From: Pseudomonadales bacterium | GTDB taxonomy: Bacteria > Pseudomonadota > Gammaproteobacteria > Pseudomonadales > DC-out160 | Assembly (NCBI GenBank): GCA_019090455.1 | Contig: JAHRWA010000034.1 | Coordinates: 1 to 64,000 of the forward strand | Reading direction: 5' to 3' | Length of the DNA stretch: 64,000 nt | Shown here: in pieces, positions 17,423 to 26,045 of the stretch | Layout of the letters: each line of letters starts with the position of its first letter | Position numbering within the stretch: the stretch's first letter is position 1 | Made by a program: the position numbers and the translations under genes | The notes under the pieces: generated by a model | Database searches by the model: none | What the model was told of the DNA's origin: nothing | Seen by the model: the letters and a program-made list of their open reading frames with translations, nothing else

Positions 17423-18583
17423 TCAAAGTGTAGCAATGAAACCTTCAATTCGACTCACCGCATCTTGCAGACGCGGTACTGAAGTCGTGTAAGCAAAACG
17501 CACATAGCGCTTAGCATTAATGGTGCCAAAATCAATACCTGGCGTAATCGCCACACCCGTCTTTTCCAGCAAATCAATGCAAAACTGATAGCTATCGGCA
17601 GCAAAAGCACTGATATCTGCATAGATATAAAACGCCCCTTCACTCGAGGCAGGGATAATAAAACCGATAGATCTCAGCGCCGGCTCCAGATAATCCCGGC
17701 GACGTTTAAATTCAACTCGCCGCTCTTCTAATTCTACCAGTGCTTCCGGTTCTAGAGCCGCTATCGCGCCATACTGCGCCACTGTTGGTGGTGCCAAGAA
17801 CATATTCTGACAAAGCTTTTCCAAACCAGGGACAGCGACTTCTGGCGCAATAACCCAACCAATACGCCAGCCTGTCATACCGAAATACTTGGAAAAACTA
17901 TTAATGGCGAAAGCCTCATCACTGTATTGCAGAACCGTAGACAACGATTGGTCATAGGTTAATCCGTGATAGATTTCATCGACGATTAAAGTGCCTTCTA
18001 ACGATGCCACAGTATTCGCTATCGCAATCAATGCCTCGTCGCTGACCACCGTTCCTGTGGGGTTAGACGGACTCGCCATGAGAACTGCTCGCGTATTGTT
18101 ATCCCAATTGGCCCGTATCGTATCAGCACTAAATTGAAACTGATCTTTCGCACTCACGGCGACTGATTTAACAATTCCGCCATACATCGTGACGAAATTT
18201 CGATTACAAGGATATCCCGGGTCCGTTAACAACACGTTTTCACCCGGATTGACCAGCAATGCAATCAGCGCCTGTAAACCGCCAGAAGATCCCGGTGTCA
18301 CGATGACGCGATAAGGATCCAATTGCACACCATATCGCTGGAGATAAAAATCAGCGATCTTATTTTTAAGCAAAGGTAAACCTGTAGCCGGAGTATAATG
18401 CGTTAAACCGGAAGCCATCGCCTCCATTCCCGCTTTGACAACCCGAGATGGCGAAGGGAAATCGGGCTCCCCCACTTCCAAATGAATCACATCGACTCCC
18501 TCTGATTCCAGCTGCTTGGCCCGCCCCAATAAGGCCATGACATAAAATGGTTCAATTTTTTCCATCCGATCCGCAAATTTCAC
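17423..18583 (-). CDS. PLP-dependent class I/II aminotransferase
   Basis: A 386-residue fold-type-I aminotransferase. Substrate and cofactor residues are visible: LEVGEPDF, the cofactor-stacking YPCNRN, SPSNPTGTV, VDEIYHG, and the Schiff-base Lys in SFSKYFGMTGWRIGW (near residue 230), ending with the carboxylate-binding Arg in VRFAYT. The closest relatives are broad-specificity aspartate/alanine-type enzymes. It sits between sfsA and dksA in the order known from Pseudomonas. The exact amino acid donor cannot be read from the sequence. Confidence 0.88.
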   Translation of the reverse strand: MKFADRMEKIEPFYVMALLGRAKQLESEGVDVIHLEVGEPDFPSPSRVVKAGMEAMASGLTHYTPATGLPLLKNKIADFYLQRYGVQLDPYRVIVTPGSSGGLQALIALLVNPGENVLLTDPGYPCNRNFVTMYGGIVKSVAVSAKDQFQFSADTIRANWDNNTRAVLMASPSNPTGTVVSDEALIAIANTVASLEGTLIVDEIYHGLTYDQSLSTVLQYSDEAFAINSFSKYFGMTGWRIGWVIAPEVAVPGLEKLCQNMFLAPPTVAQYGAIAALEPEALVELEERRVEFKRRRDYLEPALRSIGFIIPASSEGAFYIYADISAFAADSYQFCIDLLEKTGVAITPGIDFGTINAKRYVRFAYTTSVPRLQDAVSRIEGFIATL

Positions 18584-18953
18584 CCGACAACTCCCGATAA
18601 AGTGATTTAAAAAAACTAATCAACAAAACTATTATCAACAAGATCCAGCAAACCCAACCTAACAAGAGTTACCCGCTAGCTCAGACCTGGTCATGAAGAC
18701 GTCTCAATAACAGCATTCCAACATCATTATTCGAATTTTGGCCAACATTCAGCGCCATCAGATCCCGATTTGTCTTTTATTTAATTTATGATCAATATTT
18801 TATACGCAGATTCAATTTTATGGCTATTCTTAACGGATATTTTCTGTCGGAGTACAGATTAGCGAGTTGATTGAAATAACTGTGTTAAAACATTTGCGAT
18901 CTGCTCGGGTTCTTGGTACATATGCTCGCCTAATGTAGAAGTGAGGCCGAATA
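18584..18953. other. Divergent promoter region of the aminotransferase and dksA
   Basis: This is 370 bp of A/T-rich DNA between divergent genes. The AGTGAGG before the dksA ATG is its probable ribosome binding site. I see no hairpin terminator, RNA gene or convincing promoter hexamer pair, though promoters for both genes must lie here. Confidence 0.5.
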
Positions 18954-19460
18954 ATGGCAACAGCAAAAAAAACAGCTGCCGCAAGCCCAGCTGCAAAGAA
19001 AACAAGCACGAAAAACACCCGAAAAACTCAATCGAGCAAATCTGAAGCCACGCTATGGGGTTATGAACCCTACAAGGAGAAAAAGCGTGAGGAATACATG
19101 ACAGGAGGTCAACCTGAGCACTTCAAAAATATTTTGGAAGCTTGGAAATTACAACTGATGCAGGAAGTGGATCGTACTGTGCATCATATGCAGGATGAAT
19201 CAGCAAATTTGCCTGATCCTGCGGATAGAGCGACCCAAGAAGAAGAGTTCAGTCTTGAGTTAAGAACGCGAGACAGAGAACGAAAGCTAATCAAGAAAAT
19301 CGAAAAAACGGTGAAAAACCTAGAAAATGAGGACTACGGGTACTGCGATGCCTGTGGTGTTGAAATTGGCATACGCCGCCTCGAAGCACGACCTACTGCA
19401 ACATTATGTATTGACTGCAAAACGTTGGACGAAATAAAAGAAAAACAAACCCGAGGTTAA
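18954..19460 (+). CDS. dksA: RNA polymerase-binding transcription factor DksA
   Basis: A 168-residue DksA with an extra N-terminal Lys/Ala-rich tail (about 25 residues, AAKKT-like). The coiled-coil domain carries the secondary-channel tip residues around [14 protein letters not shown], and the C-terminal zinc finger is C-x2-C-x17-C-x2-C (CDACG near residue 130, CIDC after it). DksA works with ppGpp to reset RNA polymerase at rRNA and amino acid promoters. The tail is longer than in E. coli (151 aa) and resembles the basic N-terminal extensions seen in other gammaproteobacteria. It is followed by gluQ after 40 bp, a conserved pairing. Confidence 0.95.
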   Translation: MATAKKTAAASPAAKKTSTKNTRKTQSSKSEATLWGYEPYKEKKREEYMTGGQPEHFKNILEAWKLQLMQEVDRTVHHMQDESANLPDPADRATQEEEFSLELRTRDRERKLIKKIEKTVKNLENEDYGYCDACGVEIGIRRLEARPTATLCIDCKTLDEIKEKQTRG

Positions 19461-19500
19461 ATCTTCATTCGCGCGAAGATTCATAAAAAGACCCCAAACA

Positions 19501-20406
19501 ATGCAAACGAACTCCCCTCGTTACGTTGGCCGTTTTGCTCCCTCTCCCTCAGGGCCATTACATTTGGGGTCGATGCTAACGGCTGTTGCCAGTTACCTAG
19601 AAGCAAAATCAAATAGGGGGTTGTGGCATCTTCGCATCGATGACCTTGACCCTCCCCGAATTGTTACCGGCTCCTGCCAACAAATTCTCAATACCTTAGA
19701 AAAATTTCATTTAGCTTGGGATGGTGACGTGGTGTACCAAAGCCAACGGAATAGTGGCTACCAGGATTACCTACAACACTGTATTGACCAAAACCTCACT
19801 TATCCCTGCAACTGTCCCAGACATAAAATCATGGCGGCGGGAGGCATCTATCCAGGAACCTGCCTAACCCATTCACCTTCGCAAAATGCCCCCCCCTGTG
19901 CAATCAGAATAAAATCACCGGACAACGCAATAAAATTTGAAGACGAATGCCAAGGCATGATTGAACAGCATATCCCGACCGAAGTGGGCGACTTCATCAT
20001 CAAGCGTAAAGACGGCTTATTCGCCTACCATCTTGCCTGCGTTGTCGATGACCACCTTCAGGGCATCACTCATATCGTGCGAGGGCGAGACTTGTTAGAC
20101 AGCACACCGAGGCAAATCTACTTACAACAGATTCTCAATTTCTCCACACCCAGCTATTGCCATCTTCCTATCGTTGTTAATCAAGAAGGCTTTAAACTCA
20201 GCAAACAGGCTCAAGCCACCAATATTGACCTATTGCCGACGAATGAAACCCTTTCCTTTATATTATCAGCCCTAGGACTAGCGCCTCCTCCATCCATTCA
20301 AGATAGCGTTCCACTCATGCTGCAATGGGGAATAGATCATTGGTCATCACACGAGCTAACCGACAAACTGACCATTACGGAATCGAGTCTCCAACACTAT
20401 GTATAA
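19501..20406 (+). CDS. gluQ: Glutamyl-Q tRNA(Asp) synthetase
   Basis: A 301-residue GluQRS, a shortened glutamyl-tRNA synthetase without an anticodon-binding domain. The HIGH-like signature is PSGPLHLGS (residues about 15-23), zinc ligands lie in YPCNCPRHK and GTC, and the KMSKS counterpart is FKLSKQ near residue 232. It attaches glutamate to the queuosine base of tRNA-Asp. It lies between dksA and the cbr genes, as in Pseudomonas, and its last codons overlap the start of the small cbrX-like gene. Confidence 0.94.
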   Translation: MQTNSPRYVGRFAPSPSGPLHLGSMLTAVASYLEAKSNRGLWHLRIDDLDPPRIVTGSCQQILNTLEKFHLAWDGDVVYQSQRNSGYQDYLQHCIDQNLTYPCNCPRHKIMAAGGIYPGTCLTHSPSQNAPPCAIRIKSPDNAIKFEDECQGMIEQHIPTEVGDFIIKRKDGLFAYHLACVVDDHLQGITHIVRGRDLLDSTPRQIYLQQILNFSTPSYCHLPIVVNQEGFKLSKQAQATNIDLLPTNETLSFILSALGLAPPPSIQDSVPLMLQWGIDHWSSHELTDKLTITESSLQHYV

Positions 20407-20575
20407 TGATCGACTGGTTCTAATTTTCATTATTGGCGGGTTTTTTATTTCCCCTGTCATAATGGAATGGGTTAGTGAAGGGGGGACGGCCTGGTATCGA
20501 CCATATCTTGCCTGGATCTCCATTATCGCAATAGTCGCTTGGATTACGAGAAGTCGGGATTTAGATGGTTTTTAG
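20399..20575 (+). CDS. cbrX: CbrX-like small membrane protein (58 aa), translationally coupled to gluQ and cbrA
   Basis: A short open frame missed by simple length cut-offs. It encodes 58 residues: MYNDRLVLIFIIGGFFISP, a short loop with WYRP, then LAWISIIAIVAWI and a basic tail RSRDLDGF. There are two hydrophobic helices, so it is probably an integral membrane hairpin protein. It overlaps the gluQ stop by 8 bp and the cbrA start by 11 bp, the arrangement expected for translational coupling. Pseudomonads encode a small protein called CbrX at this position upstream of and overlapping cbrA. The symbol rests on synteny, size and hydrophobicity, not on a search. Confidence 0.75.
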   Translation: MYNDRLVLIFIIGGFFISPVIMEWVSEGGTAWYRPYLAWISIIAIVAWITRSRDLDGF

Positions 20576-23500
20576 TCTTTCCCATTTATTCTTTTTCGGC
20601 TTTGGTTACCTAGTCCTTCTGTTTCTCATAGCAGACATGACAGAACGCGGTTACATCCCCGCTAAAATCGTTCGTCACCCTATCGTTTATGTTCTTTCCA
20701 TTGGCGTCTACGCCAGTGCTTGGGCAATATACGGTAGCGTGGGTTTCGCTTATCAATACGGCTACAACTTCTTAACGTATTATCTCGGTTTAGCGGGGGC
20801 TTTTTTGCTCGCACCCATTTTTCTCGGACCGGTTCTACGCCTCTCACAAACATATCAACTAGGCTCACTGGCTGATCTTCTTGCCTATCGATACCGAAGC
20901 AAATGGGCGGGATCGCTGGTAACGATTATTATGTTGTTGGGAGTCATGCCTCTATTAGCATTGCAAATTCAAGCGGTAGCCGATTCAGTTCATATCCTCA
21001 ATCAAGAAACAACACCCGCCACCTTTGCGCAGGTATTTGTTCTATTTATGCTAATGTTTGCCGTACTTTTTGGTGCGCGGCATTTCCCTGGCCGGGAGAA
21101 GCACGAAGGACTGGTGATGGCGATCGCCTTCGAATCACTCGTCAAACTTATTCTAATCGGTGTTATCGCGTGGTTCTCAGTCTATGAAGTCTTTGGCAGT
21201 TTCGATGAACTGGAGGATTGGCTCGCCGACAGACCTCAAGCGTTGGACCTTCTTTATACCCCTCTAGATCACGGCCCTTGGCGCAGTCTCATTCTGGCTT
21301 TCTTTTCCGCTGCGGTGGTCATGCCTCACGTATACCACATGGCCTTTACCGAAAACCTGAATCCAAGAGCCCTTATCACAGCAAGCTGGGGAGTCCCTTT
21401 GTATTTGTTTTTCTGCGCACTCGCGGTGCCCCTTATTTTATGGGCTGCATTAAAAGTACAGGCCCCCACTGACCCGGAATATTTTACATTGGGTCTTGCG
21501 ATTGCCACGCAGTCACCCAAGCTCGCCATGGTTATTTTTGTCGCAGGCATTTCTGCCGCCAGTGGAATTATGATCGTGACCACATTAGCGTTAGCATCAA
21601 TGGTGCAAAATCATTTGGTCTTACCGCTCTACCAACCCAGCGCAAAACAAAACATCTATAGCTGGCTGCTATGGACTCGGCGTATTCTTATCGCCACCAT
21701 ACTTGCCATTAGCTACCTTTTTTATCAAGCGTTGGATGGTGCCCACGACCTTTCAGAATTAGGTTTACTGGCATTTGTTGCCACCTTGCAATTTACGCCA
21801 GGATTGATGGGCGTGATGTTTTGGCCTGGTGGTAATAAGAACGGATTTATTGCGGGCCTCTCGGTTGGGTTTTTTATTTGGTTATTTGGAATGTTACTCC
21901 CTGTTTTAGCCAGCGTAGAAGCATTGGGACTCAGTATTTTTGACCTGGGCTTCAGTCCCACAGTTGATAATTGGCAAGGGCCAGCAATGCTGGCAACACT
22001 GTTGAACAGCATAATATTTGTTGTCGTCTCTATTTTTACCAAGCAATCTCCGGCAGAAAAAGCAGCAGCTGCCACTTGTATAGTCGACAATTTACGTCGA
22101 CCTTATCGCTGGGAGATTTCTGTACGTAGCGTAAAAGAGTTTACTGCTCAACTTGCCCAACCATTGGGCTCCAGCACGGCAAAAAGAGAAGTCGAACTTG
22201 CGCTCCAAGACTTGTCCATGAGCATGGAAGAAACACGCCCCTTTTCGCTACGCCGCTTACGCGACCGAGTTGAAACAAATTTATCGGGCCTACTCGGCCC
22301 CTCGGTTGCGCAAGAGATAATTGACCAATACCTTCCCTATAAAACACACACTGAACAAACGGGATCTGAAGACATACACTTTATTGAAAACCGGCTTGAA
22401 GAATACCGGAACAAATTAACTGGACTCGCCGGCGAGCTTGATCATTTACGTCGTTTCCACCGGCAAATACTGCATGATTTACCCATGGGCGTTTGCTCAT
22501 TGGGGCACGACAACGAGATTTTAGGCTGGAACAAATCAATTGAAAACCTCACCGGCATATCCGCCAATGAAATCATGGGCTCAAACATTAACGAAATTGA
22601 CGACCCTTGGCGCCAACTTATCGTCGATTTCGTTGATGGCGACACCTTACATCACCAACAAAAAGAAATAGAGATTAACGGTATTAGCCATTGGATCAGC
22701 CTGCATAAAGCCGCCGTTGATCACGAAGCTGAACCAGGCGCGGACACGAGCACTGAGACGGCAGAATCCGATGAAGCTAAATCAGACTCAACTGTTTTAT
22801 CACAATCTCCTCCCGCGATCAGAGGCCGACTCGTCGTGGTCATCGAGGATGTCACAGAGATTCAATTGCTAGAGGCAAAATTAACCCACAGTGAACGCCT
22901 AGCCTCCATTGGCCGCTTAGCCGCAGGAGTCGCACACGAAATTGGTAATCCCATCACCGGCATTGACTGCTTAGCACAAGAGCTACGAGCCGAATCCAAA
23001 GACACTGAGGTCTCCTCAGTGGCGGAGCAAATTTTAGGACAAACAAAAAGGGTTTCCAGAATAGTCCAATCTTTGATGACTTTTTCGCGCTCAGGCGTCC
23101 ACAGCCAACAAGAGTATATAGCGGTGGACCTGACCGCTTGCATTCAGGAATCCATCGACTTAGTCCTATTGGCCCCTAACGCTAACGAACTGATTTTTAA
23201 AAACCACTGCTCAAATCATTTATATGCTTTAGGTGACTCGCAACGATTGATGCAGGTATTCATCAATCTACTCACAAACGCCAGAGATGCCTCCGCACTG
23301 GGCGATACGATATCGATTACCGATTCCTGCACCGAGCAGATGGTCAGCATTCATTTTATAGACCACGGTTGCGGTATACCTAAAAATGTTCAGGAAGAAA
23401 TATTTGAGCCCTTCGTCACAACAAAGGATCCCGGCAAAGGCACCGGCTTAGGCTTGGCGTTGGCCTACAGTATTGTCAAAGATCATTATGGAAAAATTAG

Positions 23501-23657
23501 CATAACCTCACCGCTCAATCCGCCAGTAACAAAAGAAAACAAACCTCAAATGTCTGATAATTCATCGGATACAATGGGAACCAGCGGTAACCAGGGGACT
23601 AAGGTAACAATTAACTTACCCAGGTGTTACCCTGAGAACCAAGGTAGCAGTTCTTAA
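20565..23657 (+). CDS. cbrA: Sensor histidine kinase CbrA with SLC5-type transporter domain
   Basis: A 1030-residue hybrid of a sodium/solute symporter-like domain (about 13 membrane helices, residues 1-490), a linker with a STAC-type region (about 505-600), a PAS domain (about 630-740), and a kinase core. The H-box is GVAHEIGNPITG (His near residue 790). The catalytic domain shows the N-box NLLTNARDAS and the G-box GKGTGLGLAL near 957. CbrA senses carbon/nitrogen status, possibly through histidine uptake, and phosphorylates CbrB. The order cbrX-cbrA-cbrB between gluQ and pcnB matches Pseudomonas. An Asp/Glu/Ser-rich insert interrupts the end of the PAS domain (about 725-750). Confidence 0.93.
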   Translation: MVFSLSHLFFFGFGYLVLLFLIADMTERGYIPAKIVRHPIVYVLSIGVYASAWAIYGSVGFAYQYGYNFLTYYLGLAGAFLLAPIFLGPVLRLSQTYQLGSLADLLAYRYRSKWAGSLVTIIMLLGVMPLLALQIQAVADSVHILNQETTPATFAQVFVLFMLMFAVLFGARHFPGREKHEGLVMAIAFESLVKLILIGVIAWFSVYEVFGSFDELEDWLADRPQALDLLYTPLDHGPWRSLILAFFSAAVVMPHVYHMAFTENLNPRALITASWGVPLYLFFCALAVPLILWAALKVQAPTDPEYFTLGLAIATQSPKLAMVIFVAGISAASGIMIVTTLALASMVQNHLVLPLYQPSAKQNIYSWLLWTRRILIATILAISYLFYQALDGAHDLSELGLLAFVATLQFTPGLMGVMFWPGGNKNGFIAGLSVGFFIWLFGMLLPVLASVEALGLSIFDLGFSPTVDNWQGPAMLATLLNSIIFVVVSIFTKQSPAEKAAAATCIVDNLRRPYRWEISVRSVKEFTAQLAQPLGSSTAKREVELALQDLSMSMEETRPFSLRRLRDRVETNLSGLLGPSVAQEIIDQYLPYKTHTEQTGSEDIHFIENRLEEYRNKLTGLAGELDHLRRFHRQILHDLPMGVCSLGHDNEILGWNKSIENLTGISANEIMGSNINEIDDPWRQLIVDFVDGDTLHHQQKEIEINGISHWISLHKAAVDHEAEPGADTSTETAESDEAKSDSTVLSQSPPAIRGRLVVVIEDVTEIQLLEAKLTHSERLASIGRLAAGVAHEIGNPITGIDCLAQELRAESKDTEVSSVAEQILGQTKRVSRIVQSLMTFSRSGVHSQQEYIAVDLTACIQESIDLVLLAPNANELIFKNHCSNHLYALGDSQRLMQVFINLLTNARDASALGDTISITDSCTEQMVSIHFIDHGCGIPKNVQEEIFEPFVTTKDPGKGTGLGLALAYSIVKDHYGKISITSPLNPPVTKENKPQMSDNSSDTMGTSGNQGTKVTINLPRCYPENQGSSS

Positions 23658-23694
23658 CGTAAACACTTTAGCTAAAGATGAAAATAGAAAGTTC

Positions 23695-25152
23695 ATGAAT
23701 CGAGTTTTAGTTGTTGAAGATGAAAGCATTATTCGCGCCGCGCTTAAGCGCTTATTGGAGCGTAACAATTATCAAGTCAATGAAGCCGGATCGGTAGGGG
23801 AAGCACTCACTAATCACACCCTTTCCGATTTCGACCTCATCATCACCGACCTTCGACTTCCTGGTGAACCCGGCACAGCACTCATTGAACGAGCAGGCGA
23901 CGTACCTGTGCTACTCATGACCAGTTATGCCAGCCTCAAATCCGCTGTTGATTCCATCAAAATGGGCGCAGCCGACTATATCGCAAAACCCTTCGATCAC
24001 GACGAAATGCTCTCCACTGTCGGGCGCATCATTAGCGATCACCACAACATAATTCAAAAAGCAAACGTTGCAAATGACACCGACAGCAACATGCCACTGT
24101 CTACCCAAACCAACACACAGAACACACTCCTTCGCGCTGAAACCATAACTTCTGAATCTATAACTTCAGAACAGGGCAACATGATCGGACAGTGCCGCGA
24201 AATGAAAGAACTCTATCGGCGTATCGATAAAGTCGCACCCACTGACACCACTGTACTCATTTTGGGTGAATCCGGCACAGGTAAAGAACTCGTCGCCAAA
24301 GCGCTCCATCAAAGCAGCTTAAGAAATTCTGGACCTCTTATTTCAGTTAACTGCGCAGCTATCCCGGAATCACTGATTGAATCCGAGCTATTTGGACATG
24401 AAAAAGGTGCCTTTACGGGGGCTAATACAACCCGCAAGGGCCTAGTCGAAGCTGCTGATGGTGGCTCACTCTTTCTCGATGAAATTGGCGAACTCCCTGT
24501 AGAAGCTCAAGCTAGGTTACTGCGATTAATCCAAGAGAAAGAGGTCAGACGACTCGGCTCAATTCAATCAAAAAAGATAGATGTTCGCCTTATTGCTGCA
24601 ACCCATAGAGACTTAAAGGCGCTGGCCGCATCGGGTGGATTTCGCGAAGACCTCTATTACCGTCTACACGTAGTGGAGCTTAAACTACCGCCATTAAGAG
24701 CCCGAGAAGAAGACATCCTCATATTAGCCACTCACTTGCTAGACAGCACCTGCTTACGTTTAAACAAACCCTCTATGCACTTTAGCGAAGAAGCCCGCTC
24801 AGCCATAAATGCTTACAAATGGCCAGGCAATGTAAGGGAAATGGAAAATGCGATTGAGCGTGCGATCATTCTGACAGACGATAGCGAGATTACACTCGAC
24901 CTATTAGCCATTGATGTCGACATGAGCAAAGTTGGCCTTACCGCCTCTTTTAAATCCGGTAACTCAGCAAACGACTTAAACGACCCACAAGAAGATCTAT
25001 CCCTGGAAGATTATTTCCAACAATTTGTACTAGAACACCAAGATCAAATGACAGAAACCGAATTAGCTCAAAAGTTAGGCGTTAGTCGAAAATGCCTCTG
25101 GGAACGACGACAACGCCTAGGCATACCCCGCAAAAAAGCCGCTGCAAGATAA
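23695..25152 (+). CDS. cbrB: Sigma-54-dependent response regulator CbrB (NtrC family)
   Basis: A 485-residue NtrC-type activator. The receiver domain (1-120) has the phospho-acceptor Asp near residue 52 ([10 protein letters not shown]) and Lys in IAKPFD. A Ser/Thr-rich linker contains a 5-codon duplication ([10 protein letters not shown]). The AAA+ domain has GESGTGKEL (near 190), the sigma-54 contact GAFTGA (near 239) and the Walker B region [12 protein letters not shown] Fis-type helix-turn-helix ends the protein ([24 protein letters not shown]). It should activate the sigma-54 promoter of the CrcZ-like RNA immediately downstream. The gap to cbrA is 37 bp. Confidence 0.94.
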   Translation: MNRVLVVEDESIIRAALKRLLERNNYQVNEAGSVGEALTNHTLSDFDLIITDLRLPGEPGTALIERAGDVPVLLMTSYASLKSAVDSIKMGAADYIAKPFDHDEMLSTVGRIISDHHNIIQKANVANDTDSNMPLSTQTNTQNTLLRAETITSESITSEQGNMIGQCREMKELYRRIDKVAPTDTTVLILGESGTGKELVAKALHQSSLRNSGPLISVNCAAIPESLIESELFGHEKGAFTGANTTRKGLVEAADGGSLFLDEIGELPVEAQARLLRLIQEKEVRRLGSIQSKKIDVRLIAATHRDLKALAASGGFREDLYYRLHVVELKLPPLRAREEDILILATHLLDSTCLRLNKPSMHFSEEARSAINAYKWPGNVREMENAIERAIILTDDSEITLDLLAIDVDMSKVGLTASFKSGNSANDLNDPQEDLSLEDYFQQFVLEHQDQMTETELAQKLGVSRKCLWERRQRLGIPRKKAAAR

Positions 25153-25202
25153 TGTTACCTTGCTACCCAAGTGGTAACCCAGTCATGGCCATTTGCGTAA
25201 CA
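25153..25202. promoter_or_regulatory. CbrB-type upstream activator half-sites before the CrcZ-like RNA
   Basis: Directly after the cbrB stop codon lie TGTTACC (25153-25159), GGTAAC (25173-25178) and GTAACA (25197-25202). The first two form a perfect 6-bp inverted repeat (GTTACC-N13-GGTAAC). TGTTAC paired with GTAACA is the kind of half-site described for CbrB at crcZ promoters, from memory. The distance to the sigma-54 promoter (about 80-130 bp) suits an enhancer. Confidence 0.75.
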
Positions 25203-25283
25203 AATATTTGACTACTGACCACCGAATTAATCCCATACTCCATAACCTACTGTTTATTAAGCAAATAATATTATTGTAAAAAG

Positions 25284-25299
25284 TGGCATACATCCTGCT
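25284..25299 (+). promoter_or_regulatory. Sigma-54 promoter of the CrcZ-like RNA
   Basis: TGGCATACATCCTGCT matches the sigma-54 consensus with GG at -24 and GC at -12 at the exact spacing. With the CbrB-like half-sites 80-130 bp upstream, transcription should start near 25310 and be CbrB-dependent. Confidence 0.85.
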
Positions 25300-25309
25300 A
25301 TGTACTACT

Positions 25310-25811
25310 TGCTAATAACAAAAACTAAAAATAGCCAACTGTCGAAAACAAAAATAAAAACAACCAACGACAGATAACATTTGTTAATAAAAACAATAAT
25401 AAAAACAATAAAGTATTAGGGGAAGTATTAAGTAGTGACATCATCCGGACGATGATGGAAAGATAAAAAATCGGACTTTTAGACAAGGCTTGTATCTAAT
25501 TAAAATAATAAGCAGATCTTGATCCTCTGGTAACAGAGGGCTTTCGACACTTAATTCCTCAAAAGCAAACAATAATAAAAATACGTCGGCACAGTAACGG
25601 ATAGGCGGGGGTTTAATCTCCCTCGTCTATCTCTAAAAACAAAACTAAAAACAACAACAATAACAAATTGTAAAATTAGTGCTTTGAACCAAATATTTTA
25701 TAAAAATATACAAATATACAAATATAAAAATAATAGAAGAATAGGACTAATTGGGTATTTCAAATCAGCACATCCTAAAAAGGGAAAACCGAAAGGTTTT
25801 CCCTTTTTTAC
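25310..25811 (+). ncRNA. crcZ: CrcZ-like small regulatory RNA (Hfq/Crc sponge)
   Basis: The 893-bp gap between cbrB and pcnB is where Pseudomonas encodes CrcZ. The predicted transcript is about 500 nt, from the sigma-54 promoter to a 14-bp perfect terminator stem (25777-25808, GAAA loop, T run to about 25809). It carries at least five A-rich clusters of the AANAANAA (CA motif) kind: about 25314-25334, 25346-25368, 25386-25412, 25563-25584 and 25633-25670. These are separated by small hairpins such as CCTCTG-GTAA-CAGAGG (25524-25539). In Pseudomonas such motifs sequester Hfq with Crc and relieve catabolite repression. Primary sequence conservation was not tested. The case rests on position, promoter, motifs and terminator together. 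Confidence 0.85.
25777..25811 (+). terminator. Intrinsic terminator of the CrcZ-like RNA
   Basis: AAAAAGGGAAAACC and GGTTTTCCCTTTTT form a 14-bp perfect stem closed by a GAAA tetraloop, followed by the end of the T run. Confidence 0.93.
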
Positions 25812-26045
25812 ACCCCTCTCGTGCTAAACCTACGTTAAACTCGTGTTAAACCTGGCTTTTCCTCGCCCATGTTGCGTTTATATGCAATATATCGTTTATG
25901 ACCTGACTAAAAACGCCTAAAATAGTAATTATAGTGAGTCGCTCTCATTAGCAAGGCTAACTAACACCCCAACTTTACATTCATTAAAAAACTCAGCACC
26001 TTATCGACTAGCAGTACCAAGATAAGCGCTGCACCCACAGGTGAA

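Noticed and set aside
25153-26045. Protein-coding gene in the cbrB-pcnB gap
   Set aside because: No frame of useful length exists. The A-rich clusters, sigma-54 promoter and terminator explain the region better as an RNA gene.
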